Positions 8,201-14,508 of a stretch of DNA of 64,000 nt are shown piece by piece. The stretch lies in NCBI RefSeq assembly GCF_036421915.1, contig NZ_JAZGOM010000012.1. One strand, written 5' to 3'. This DNA is from Georgenia_A wangjunii (lineage in GTDB: Bacteria; Actinomycetota; Actinomycetes; Actinomycetales; Actinomycetaceae). Under the pieces are notes generated by a model, which saw only the letters and a list, made by a program, of their open reading frames with translations, was not told where the DNA came from and did no database searches. Position 1 is the first letter of the stretch, and each line of letters starts with the position of its first letter. A program made the position numbers and the translations under genes.

Positions 8201-9481
8201 GGTGGGATCGGCGTAATTCGGGCCGAGCTCCTCCTCGGCGGTGGGGTTCACCCGGATCTCGTCGTCCGACGTGGTGATCCCGGGCAGGTCGGCGAAGACG
8301 TCGTAGCCGGGGCCGGTGGTCGAGTCGAACAGGACGCGATCGCGGCTCTGCCCGACGTCGACCAGCCGGTAGTCGGTGATGGTGACGTCGTCGCCCACGT
8401 TCTCGACCGAGAAGCCGATCTCGTTGAGGTGGGGGAACGTGTTGTAGTTGTTCCCCGTGACGAAGTTGTGCTCCCCCTCGGCGTTGATGATCGAGTTGGG
8501 GGTGACGTCGAGGTTCTCGGTGTCGGCGGGCCGGTTCGGGCTCACCGTCATGGTGTCGGCGTCCCAGCCCTCGAGCTCGACGCCGTCGATCTCGTACGTC
8601 ATCTCGCTGGCGTTGCCGTAGATGCGCAGCGTGTGCTCGTCGTCGACGTTGGCCGGCGTGAAGAGGGCCTGCACCGCGGCCTCGCTGCTGTCCGCGAGCT
8701 CGACCGACTTGTACGGGTGGACGTTCGGGTCACCGTCGACGTCGTCGGTCGCGTGGTAGCCCTTGCGGTAGAGGTTCACCACACCGCCGGTGCTGCTCTC
8801 GTCATCCGTCACGCCGGACAGGTCCAGCTCGAACCGGATGAAGTTCTCACCACCCGGCGCACCGAACACGTTGCGGAACTCGCTCGTGAAACGCTGGTCG
8901 TCCGCACCGAAGATGAACGAGATGTTGTCGCCACTGTTGATGGTGAAACCGGTGTTGATGTCGAAGAGGATGGCCGACTGGGCGTCGAGCCTCGTCTCCT
9001 CGCTGCCCACCCACTGCGCGCCGTCCCAGGCGGCGATGTCGCCGCTCATCAGCCCGGTCGAGAAGGTCGAGACCTCGGACACCGACTCGACGCCACGGTT
9101 GTCGACCGTGGTCACGCGCCACCAGTAGTCGGTCTCCGGCGTCAGCTCCTCCGCCTCACCGGTGCCGCCGTACGTGATGTCGGTCGACTCGTCCGACTCG
9201 ATCGCACCGCTGTCCCAGACGACCGCGCCGAAGGCCTGGTCGGTCGACACCTCGATGCGGTAGCTCACCTGCTTCGCACCGATGACGTTGGAGCCCATGC
9301 GCCAGCTGAAGACGGGCGCGGCGTCGTCGATGCCCAGCGGAGCGGACCGGTGGTTCACCTGCGGACCGACCACGGACACGTGCGGCTCCGCCGCGGACGC
9401 CGGGACGGCCGCGCCTGTCCCCGCGAGCGTCAGTGCCAGGCCCAGCCCGACCAGACCCTTCCGGTTTCTGTTCCTCTTCAT
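5249..9481 (-). CDS. Cell-wall-anchored GH78 alpha-L-rhamnosidase
   Basis: 1410-residue secreted enzyme cleaving terminal alpha-L-rhamnose from glycans or plant glycosides. Signal peptide 1-30 (basic MKRNRNRK, hydrophobic core, ASA cleavage). A fibronectin-like rhamnosidase N-domain (PVFSWRM, YWWRVTTVD) covers ~35-145. An inserted beta-sandwich-like region occupies ~165-440, a second N-domain (FINGERM) ~460-600, a core beta domain ~630-800 and the (alpha/alpha)6 barrel ~800-1200. General acid is E832 in RNERMGWTGD (D839 also conserved) and the general base E1161 in WERWNG. A Pro/Thr/Asp/Gly-rich linker leads to LPSTG at 1374-1378, a hydrophobic helix and RRRS, i.e. a sortase signal. I chose ATG 9481 (GAGGGAG just before it) over an in-frame GTG at 9496. 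The gene is monocistronic. Confidence 0.92.
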   Translation of the reverse strand: MKRNRNRKGLVGLGLALTLAGTGAAVPASAAEPHVSVVGPQVNHRSAPLGIDDAAPVFSWRMGSNVIGAKQVSYRIEVSTDQAFGAVVWDSGAIESDESTDITYGGTGEAEELTPETDYWWRVTTVDNRGVESVSEVSTFSTGLMSGDIAAWDGAQWVGSEETRLDAQSAILFDINTGFTINSGDNISFIFGADDQRFTSEFRNVFGAPGGENFIRFELDLSGVTDDESSTGGVVNLYRKGYHATDDVDGDPNVHPYKSVELADSSEAAVQALFTPANVDDEHTLRIYGNASEMTYEIDGVELEGWDADTMTVSPNRPADTENLDVTPNSIINAEGEHNFVTGNNYNTFPHLNEIGFSVENVGDDVTITDYRLVDVGQSRDRVLFDSTTGPGYDVFADLPGITTSDDEIRVNPTAEEELGPNYADPTYGAQTQVRTEFSTDPDKDIADARIYVTAQGGYEMFINGERMSEDYMNPGMATFAKTLPYHTYDVTDMLSDGTNAVGALLGPGFWTGHMTFSPDNYNTFGETEALLARMVVTYDDGSTQTIVTDPETWQAFTDGPNRYADNFQGVVYDAGKESTITGWATTDYDADLLAEWSAADVIEPREELDFEFMARQDEPVREVERLTAQRVLETHSEDDLTWTYDMGVNMVGVPSVTIPAGTLSEGDEVIFRFGEAIYPGNSDSPNEIWPGPDPRVHEPVPYSDLYGPDGSYRPGVAGQILSDTYRAAYVTDVYVASAEDADRDVVITPNFTFRGYQYIEITVPGRTTPLPLENVEGVVLASIGVPEGTYEATTSDDNYTGALATQFFDNVQRSQLGNFFSLPTDTPARNERMGWTGDMQAYTRSATYNSTDTQAFLRQWMVALRDAQGVNGGIGDTVPIISLTGDRGDQFPQAPTWEGAVAQVPWQFYTQYGDTQIIVENFATIRDWLEGYHSGVLHPDYPGLTSRTSGNADHLSMDLNTQAHMVGQAMYLHFVELSARMAGIIGEDEYAETLRQRFADGKESFNRLYVDPETGYTLNATPGRETPSEGLLEGRTLQDSQASYATPLALDLFSDEMTVQGGEHEGLTYKEFATMRLTELIADPSQSNDGNGPLAGRGLFAGGQASNKPYTITTGFNGTPNILPALTQNGEIETAYRLFSSDDYTSWLYPVTLGATTMWERWNGFEHAFAVGGNGAMNSLNHFALGASQAWMYEYQLGITSDGAKGYREFVLQPIAGGDFTSVEGSMESTYGVIESAWEATDAEITSYAATVPANTTATLYLPTQAEVTEFDDVPGVSFEGMTERNGLTTAQFTVRAGGYDFEVDGATVTATVDDAWVVPSEEPTQEPTVDPTDEPTDGPTGPGTDPTDGPSGPGADPSTPPAPGGPGSGGELPSTGAELAPLLVAAVLLALGGAATAVTVRRRSLTAG

Positions 9482-9609
9482 GTCTCCCTCGATCACTTGG
9501 TGGCGCCATCGCCACAGTTGACGTGAAACACGGTGCGGGCAACGGACCTGGCGGTCTTGAGTTCCGTCGACGCCGACTCCTACGCCGTCCTACGCCAGGC
9601 CGCATTGAC

Positions 9610-9621
9610 TGAAGCGTTTCA
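9610..9621. promoter_or_regulatory. LacI-family-type operator at the rhamnosidase promoter
   Basis: TGAAGCGTTTCA, a near-perfect palindrome (half-sites TGAAGC and TGAAAC) with the central CG typical of LacI-family operators. It begins 6 nt beyond the -10 element and so covers the expected start site, consistent with repression relieved by a sugar. Confidence 0.65.
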
Positions 9622-9627
9622 ACGGTC

Positions 9628-9656
9628 ATGTTACTGGCGGCGCACCCTTCGTTCAA
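9628..9656 (-). promoter_or_regulatory. Sigma-A-like promoter of the rhamnosidase gene
   Basis: On the minus strand TTGAAC (9651-9656), a 17-nt spacer, then TAACAT (9628-9633). Transcription would start near 9621, giving a ~140-nt 5' leader before ATG 9481. Confidence 0.55.
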
Positions 9657-9671
9657 GGGGTCATCCCGCTT

Positions 9672-9685
9672 TGGTCTATAGACCA
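9672..9685. promoter_or_regulatory. Perfect 14-bp palindrome upstream of the rhamnosidase promoter
   Basis: TGGTCTATAGACCA is its own reverse complement. The TGGT...ACCA ends resemble GntR/FadR-type sites. It lies 15 bp upstream of the -35 element, a position fitting an activator or a second regulator. Confidence 0.5.
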
Positions 9686-9769
9686 TTCGCTACTGATGAC
9701 CCACCGGGCACCCGAGCTGCGCACCGGCTCGCACGGCGCACGAACGACGTGACGCGCTCGCCCACCACC

Positions 9770-10570
9770 TCACGCGGCCGGGTGGGCGCCCTCGAGCGCG
9801 AGCAGGGTCCGCTTGGCCGCCACGCCACCGATGTAGCCCCCGAGGCCGCCGTCGGCCCGCAGGACGCGGTGGCACGGGACGACGACGGGCAGCGGGTTGC
9901 GGGCGCACGCCGTCCCCACCGCCCGCACGGCCGCCGGGCTCCCCGCCAGCGCGGCGAGCGCTGTGTACGTCGTCGTGCTCCCGTACGCCACCTCCGGGAG
10001 GCGCTCGACGACGGCGAGCCGGAAGCCGCGCGCGAGGCGCAGGTCGAGCGGCACCTCGAACGTTGTGCGGGCGCCCGCGAAGTACTCCTCAAGCTGCCGC
10101 ACGACCGCCTCGAGGCGGGCGGGTGCTCGCAGCACCCGCGGGCTCACGCGGGTGCTGAGGTCGCCGAGGACGGCGTCGTGGTCGTCGAAGGCCACCCGGA
10201 CGAGCCCGCGGGGCGTCGCGGCGAGGAGCAGCTCCCCCACGGGCGTGGCCAGCGTGCGGTAGGCGACGTCGAGGAGGTCCGCGGCCTCAGCCGCCACGGC
10301 CAGGTCCGCCCGCAGGCGCGTAAGAGCTCCTGCGTCGTCGCCGTCCGCCCCGTCCGCGCCACCGGCCCGGACGGTGCCGTCGGGCGCGTCCGCCGCGTCC
10401 GCCGCGTCCGGCGCGTCCGGCGCTGCGAGCAGCGAGCGCGTGCGCCCCTCGTCAGCGGCGACGTCGGTGGCCGGCACCGCGCCGGGCCGCACGTCGGCGG
10501 GCGGCCCAGCCGGCGCCCCGCCCCCGCGCGGCCCGGTCGCCGCCGCATGGTCGTCCCACGTCCCGCTCAT
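9770..10570 (-). CDS. ogt: Methylated-DNA-[protein]-cysteine S-methyltransferase with N-terminal extension
   Basis: Suicide repair enzyme transferring alkyl groups from O6-alkylguanine to a cysteine. 266 residues. The C-terminal domain carries the active site VPCHRV with acceptor Cys233, the following GGLGGYIGG loop and the upstream RNPLP segment; the RNase-H-like N-domain begins near residue 105 (TLATPVGELLLAAT). The first ~105 residues are extra: a disordered Gly/Ala/Asp-rich stretch including DAPDAADAADAPDG from a 9-bp tandem DNA repeat, then a helix LTRLRADLAVAAEAADLLDVAYR. The ATG overlaps the stop of the sigma gene (ATGA), so the two are coupled. Repair function is firm; a regulatory role for the extension is inference. 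Confidence 0.9.
   Translation of the reverse strand: MSGTWDDHAAATGPRGGGAPAGPPADVRPGAVPATDVAADEGRTRSLLAAPDAPDAADAADAPDGTVRAGGADGADGDDAGALTRLRADLAVAAEAADLLDVAYRTLATPVGELLLAATPRGLVRVAFDDHDAVLGDLSTRVSPRVLRAPARLEAVVRQLEEYFAGARTTFEVPLDLRLARGFRLAVVERLPEVAYGSTTTYTALAALAGSPAAVRAVGTACARNPLPVVVPCHRVLRADGGLGGYIGGVAAKRTLLALEGAHPAA
10383..10418. repeat. Four 9-bp tandem repeats inside ogt
   Basis: Units GGCGCGTCC, GCCGCGTCC, GCCGCGTCC and GGCGCGTCC, in frame with ogt and encoding its Asp/Ala/Pro linker. Copy number could vary without a frameshift. Confidence 0.8.
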
Positions 10571-11046
10571 GGCCGGTCCTCCTCCAGGTAGGTCCTGCGT
10601 AGCGCCCTGATGCCGTCCGAGCCCGCCTTGCGGGCCGCCTGCTCGCTGCCGCCGATGAGCTCCGCGACGTCGGCGTAGGGAAGGCCGGCGAGGTGGTGGT
10701 ACGCGACGGCCTGCCGCTGGCGCTCGGGCAGGGCGCCGACGGCCTCGAGGAGGTCCCGCTCCCACGAGCCGGGTATGCCGTCGCTGCCTGCCCGCTCCGG
10801 CAGGCCCGCCCGCGCCTGTGCTCGCCGGGCCGCAGCCCGCGTGGCGTCGATGGCCTTGCGGTGGGCGATCGTCACGAGCCAGGCCTCGATGTTGCTCCCC
10901 GGCGGCAGGGCCGGGTAGGCGCGCAGGGCCGCGAGGAACGTCTCGGACCAGGCGTCCTCGGCGTGGACGGGTCCGAGGACGGCACGGCACACCCGCAGCA
11001 CGGCGGGGCCGTGGCGGGCGACGACGGCCTCGAACGGTTCGAGCAT
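10567..11046 (-). CDS. ECF-type RNA polymerase sigma factor
   Basis: 159 residues with sigma region 2 (about 1-70: HAEDAWSETFLAALR and NIEAWLVTIAHRKAID) and region 4 (about 103-155: LPERQRQAVAYHHLAGLPYADVAELIGGSEQAARK, an HTH). It is a short two-domain sigma-70 factor of the extracytoplasmic-function class. No zinc-finger anti-sigma gene is adjacent; the gene that follows with a 4-bp ATGA overlap is ogt, where an anti-sigma gene would often be. I use ATG 11046; GTG 11049 directly before it is equally possible. Likely role: transcription of a small regulon, perhaps DNA-damage related given the partner. I cannot name the ECF group. Confidence 0.85.
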   Translation of the reverse strand: MLEPFEAVVARHGPAVLRVCRAVLGPVHAEDAWSETFLAALRAYPALPPGSNIEAWLVTIAHRKAIDATRAAARRAQARAGLPERAGSDGIPGSWERDLLEAVGALPERQRQAVAYHHLAGLPYADVAELIGGSEQAARKAGSDGIRALRRTYLEEDRP

Positions 11047-11086
11047 CACACCCCGTAGACGCCTGGGCCCCGCGGGATGTGAGGTC

Positions 11087-11953
11087 TCACCGGTAGCCGG
11101 CCATCGACTCCAGGCGCGCGATGCGCTCGGCCATGGGCGGGTGGGTGGCGAACATCTTCGCGATGCCGCCCCCGCGGAACGGGTTCGCGATCATCATGTG
11201 CGACACGTTCTCGAGCTGCGGGGTGGGCTGCAGCGGCCGGGCGCTCGTACCGCGCTCGAGCTTGGCGAGGGCCGAGGCGAGCGCGAGGGGGTCGCCGGTG
11301 AGGTGGGCGCCGTCCTCGTCCGCGTCGAACTCCCGCGTGCGGGAGATGGCGAGCTGGATGAGCGTGGCCGCGAACGGGGCGAGGAGCGCGAGCGCGAGCA
11401 TCGCGAGGGGGTTGCCGCCCCGGTCCCGCCCGCCGCCGAAGAAGAGGAGGAACTGGGCGATCGACGTGATGATCCCGGCGAAGGCCGAGGCGACGGAGGA
11501 CGTGAGGATGTCCCGGTTGTACACGTGCATGAGCTCGTGCCCGAGGACGCCGCGCAGCTCACGCTCGTCGAGGATCTGGAGGATCCCGACGGTGGCGCAC
11601 ACCGCCGCGTGGGAGGGGTTGCGCCCGGTGGCGAAGGCGTTGGGCTGCGCCGTCGGGGCGATGTAGAGCCGCGGCATGGGCTGGCGTGCCGCCGTCGAGA
11701 GCTCACGGACGATCCGGTACATCGCCGGCGCCTCCGCCTCGGAGACGGGCCGGGCACCCATGGCCCGGATCGCCAGCTTGTCCGAGTTCCAGTAGCCGTA
11801 GAACGTCGTGGCGAGACCGAGCGCCGCGAAGAGCCAGATGAAGCCACCGGAGCCGGTGCCGTTCGCGATGACGGCCCCCAGCCCGAGGAGGACCGCCCAC
11901 ATGACGCCGAACAGCGCGGCGGTCTTGACCCCGTTGAAGTGGCGTCTGCCCAT
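11087..11953 (-). CDS. htpX: Membrane zinc metalloprotease HtpX
   Basis: 288 residues. M48 protease of the inner membrane, involved in quality control of membrane proteins under stress. Two N-terminal membrane segments (about 12-31 and 36-55), the zinc site HELMH (H139, E140, H143) and the third ligand E208 in REFDADEDGA, with two further hydrophobic stretches (about 155-173 and 183-202). The C-terminus carries the family ATHPPMAERIARL motif. ATG 11953 fits the family N-terminus (MGRRHFNGVKTA) and lies 2 bp after the fprA stop, so the two genes are co-transcribed. Longer in-frame extensions into fprA are out of family. Confidence 0.95.
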   Translation of the reverse strand: MGRRHFNGVKTAALFGVMWAVLLGLGAVIANGTGSGGFIWLFAALGLATTFYGYWNSDKLAIRAMGARPVSEAEAPAMYRIVRELSTAARQPMPRLYIAPTAQPNAFATGRNPSHAAVCATVGILQILDERELRGVLGHELMHVYNRDILTSSVASAFAGIITSIAQFLLFFGGGRDRGGNPLAMLALALLAPFAATLIQLAISRTREFDADEDGAHLTGDPLALASALAKLERGTSARPLQPTPQLENVSHMMIANPFRGGGIAKMFATHPPMAERIARLESMAGYR

Positions 11954-11955
11954 CC

Positions 11956-13344
11956 TCAGCTCGTCTCCTCCCGGGACACACGGATCATGTCCTCGCGCGG
12001 CACCACCTTGATGCGCTCGCGCCCCTCGGTCTCCCCCAGGGAACGCTCGTACGCGTCGAGCAGTTCCCAGCCCGCCCACGTCGTGTACGCCACGTCGGCA
12101 GTCTCGAGGTGGGCGATGAGCGCGTCGTGGCCGACGGCCCGCTTGCCCTCGCCCGCGCTGCGCGCAGCGAGCCGGCCGGCCTGGGCGTCCTCGACGAGGT
12201 GGCCGATGGTCTGCTGCGCGTCGGACTTCGTCGAGCCGATGAGACCCACGGGGCCACGCTTGATCCAGCCGGTGGCGTAGACCCCGGTGACGACCTCGCC
12301 CTGCTCGTCGATGACGCGTCCCTCCTCGTTCGGCACGACGCCGCCCGTCGCGTCGAAGGGCAGGCCCGGCACCGGGGAGCCGAAGTACCCGACGGCGCGG
12401 TAGACGGCGCCGACCGGGGTGTCGACGAACTCGCCCGTGCCGCGCACGGACCCGTCACCGGCGAGCTCGGTCCGCTCGGTACGTACGCCGGTCACGCGGT
12501 CGGTCCCGAGGATCTCGACCGGGCGGTGGAGGAAGTGGAGGTGGATGCGCCGGGGCGCGGTGAGCTCCTCGGGCTCGCGCAGCGTCCAGTCGGTGAGCGT
12601 CTTGACGACCTGCTTCGTCTGGTTCGACGAGCGGATGGCCTCCATCGACCCCTCGTCGAACTCGAAGTCCTCCGGGTAGACGATGACGTCGACGCCTGGC
12701 ACGTGCCCGAGCTCGCGCAGCTCGAGCGGGGTGAACTTCACCTGGGCGGGGCCGCGGCGACCGAAGACGTGGACGTCCGTGACGGCGCTCGCGCGCAGCC
12801 CCTCGGCGACGTTGGCGGGGATCTCCGTGACGAGGAGGTCGTCGACCCCCTTGGCGAGGATCCGCGCGACGTCGAGGGCGACGTTGCCGACGCCGAGGAC
12901 GGCGACGTGCTGGGCCTCGAGCGGCCACGTGCGCGCCGCGTCGGGGTGCCCGTCGTACCAGGAGACGAAGTCCGCGGCCCCGTAGCTCCCGGGCAGGTCG
13001 GCCCCCGGGACGGGCAGCGGCGCGTCCCGGTCGGCGCCCGTGGCGACGATGACGGCGTCGTAGCGGTCCCGCAGCTCCTCGAGGGTGATGTCCGAGCCCA
13101 CCTCGACGTTGCCGATGAGCTGGATGTCACCCCGGCCGAGGATCCGCTGGAGCGCGACGATGATCTGCTTGATCCGCGGGTGGTCGGGCGCCACGCCGTA
13201 GCGGACGAGCCCGAAGGGCGCGGGCAGGCGCTCGAGGAGGTCGATCCGGACGTCGAGGCCGGCCTTGGTGAGGATGTCGGCGGCATAGATGCCGGCGGGG
13301 CCTGCGCCGATGATCGCAACGCTCAGCGGGCGGGAGCTGCTCAC
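11956..13344 (-). CDS. fprA: FAD-dependent ferredoxin/adrenodoxin-type NADP+ reductase FprA
   Basis: 462 residues, matching adrenodoxin-reductase-like FprA of mycobacteria. FAD Rossmann motif GAGPAG at 13-18, then FGLVRYGVAPDHP, the family's conserved loop. NADP-binding VLGVGNVALDVARIL at about 156-170, and C-terminal GWIKRGPVGLIGSTKSDA, which contacts FAD/NADP. It shuttles electrons between NADPH and ferredoxins, supporting cytochrome P450s or other iron-sulfur enzymes; no ferredoxin gene is adjacent. GTG start at 13344. A TAGACT hexamer at 13402-13407 (minus strand) could be the -10 of its promoter. Confidence 0.92.
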   Translation of the reverse strand: MSSSRPLSVAIIGAGPAGIYAADILTKAGLDVRIDLLERLPAPFGLVRYGVAPDHPRIKQIIVALQRILGRGDIQLIGNVEVGSDITLEELRDRYDAVIVATGADRDAPLPVPGADLPGSYGAADFVSWYDGHPDAARTWPLEAQHVAVLGVGNVALDVARILAKGVDDLLVTEIPANVAEGLRASAVTDVHVFGRRGPAQVKFTPLELRELGHVPGVDVIVYPEDFEFDEGSMEAIRSSNQTKQVVKTLTDWTLREPEELTAPRRIHLHFLHRPVEILGTDRVTGVRTERTELAGDGSVRGTGEFVDTPVGAVYRAVGYFGSPVPGLPFDATGGVVPNEEGRVIDEQGEVVTGVYATGWIKRGPVGLIGSTKSDAQQTIGHLVEDAQAGRLAARSAGEGKRAVGHDALIAHLETADVAYTTWAGWELLDAYERSLGETEGRERIKVVPREDMIRVSREETS

Positions 13345-13467
13345 AGGTACCTCTCGTCGTGGGGTGGGCGTCGAGGAGCCCGGGAAGGAAGTCCGCCGGC
13401 AAGTCTATGCCGCGGCCCTGTCCCGGGCAGGGGCGGTCCAGCGGGTGCGAGCGACCTCACACCCGTT

Positions 13468-13487
13468 GGGGGCGGCGCCGCGCCCCC
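13468..13487 (-). terminator. GC hairpin after the nuo/polyprenyl synthase operon
   Basis: GGGGGCG and CGCCCCC arms around a 6-nt loop, 13 nt past the polyprenyl synthase stop. No U-tract. Plausible end of the long operon. Confidence 0.45.
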
Positions 13488-13500
13488 CGGGCAGGACCGT

Positions 13501-14508
13501 CTACGCCAGGCGGTCGACCATGAGGCCGGCGAAGGAGCCGAGCGCGTCCTTCGTCGGGCCGTCGGGCAGGGCCGACAGCTCGGCGACGGCGTCGGCCGCC
13601 CACTGGTGCGCGAGCTCGCGCGCCTCCGTGACGACGTCGTGCGCCCGCAGGTCGGCCACGACGGCACGCAGGGCGTCGTCGGAGCTGAGGTCGCCGCCGA
13701 GCCGCTCGAGCAGTGCGGCGCCGTCGGCGTCGAGGGTGCCCGCTGCCGCGCGACGGCGCAGGAGCAGGACGGGCATGGTGGCCACGCCCTCCCGCAGGTC
13801 CGTGCCGGGGGTCTTGCCGGTCGCTCCCGCGTCGGCGGACAGGTCGATGACGTCGTCGGCGAGCTGGAAGGCGACGCCCACCTTCTCGCCGTACCGCTCG
13901 AGCATCGCGACGATCTCGTCGCCCGCGCCCGAGAAGTCGGCGCCGTAGCGCGCGGACGTCGCGATGAGCGAGCCCGTCTTGTCCGCGAGGACGTGGATGT
14001 AGTGGTCGATCGGGTCCTGGCCGTCCTGGGGGCCGAGCGTCTCGTGGAGCTGGCCCAGGCACAGGCGCTCGAAGGTCGCGGCGTGCACCTGCACGGCGGC
14101 CGAACCGAGCGACGCGACGAGCTTCGAGGCGCGCGCGAAGAGGAGGTCGCCCGTGAGGATCGCGATCGAGTTGCCCCAGACCTCGTGGGCGCTCGGTGCT
14201 CCCCGGCGCAGGGGTGCCGAGTCCATGACGTCGTCGTGGTAGAGCGTGGCGAGGTGGGTGAGCTCGACCGCGACGGCGGCGGTGACGACCTCGTCCTCTC
14301 CCTTGTCCTCACCCAGCTCCGCGGCGAGGAGCGCGAGGACGGGCCGCAGGCGCTTGCCGCCGGCGAGGACGAGGTGCGCGGAGGGCCCGTCGACGAGCTC
14401 GTCGGCACCCGTGACGGCGACGCGCAGCCGCCTCTCCACCGCCTCGAGGCGGGGCAGGATCCGGGCGGCGAGCGCGTCGTCGCCGAGTGGCAGGGTCGTT
14501 GAGCTCAC
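13501..14508 (-). CDS. Long-chain (E)-polyprenyl diphosphate synthase
   Basis: 335 residues. Condenses isopentenyl diphosphate onto an allylic primer to make the isoprenoid chain attached by MenA. Both aspartate-rich motifs are present: DDVMD at 92-96 followed by RRG, and DDVID at 218-222, with GGKRLRP at 50-56 and GKTPGTD at 231-237. The residue five positions before the first motif is Ala87, a small side chain that in this family permits long products (C35-C45) rather than geranylgeranyl diphosphate. The GTG start overlaps the nuoN stop (GTGA), making it the last gene of the nuo operon. Menaquinone side-chain synthesis is the natural role, equivalent in context to GrcC1 of M. tuberculosis. 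Confidence 0.92.
   Translation of the reverse strand: MSSTTLPLGDDALAARILPRLEAVERRLRVAVTGADELVDGPSAHLVLAGGKRLRPVLALLAAELGEDKGEDEVVTAAVAVELTHLATLYHDDVMDSAPLRRGAPSAHEVWGNSIAILTGDLLFARASKLVASLGSAAVQVHAATFERLCLGQLHETLGPQDGQDPIDHYIHVLADKTGSLIATSARYGADFSGAGDEIVAMLERYGEKVGVAFQLADDVIDLSADAGATGKTPGTDLREGVATMPVLLLRRRAAAGTLDADGAALLERLGGDLSSDDALRAVVADLRAHDVVTEARELAHQWAADAVAELSALPDGPTKDALGSFAGLMVDRLA

Noticed and set aside
5933..9526. A ~1200-codon open frame antisense to the rhamnosidase
   Set aside because: It exists only because the GC-rich codons of the real gene leave few stops on the other strand. The product is Val/Arg/Asp-rich without domains, while the sense strand has clear GH78 motifs.
12109..14502. 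Long plus-strand open frame over fprA and the polyprenyl synthase
   Set aside because: Antisense to two enzymes with intact motifs; no ribosome-binding site and no recognisable protein.
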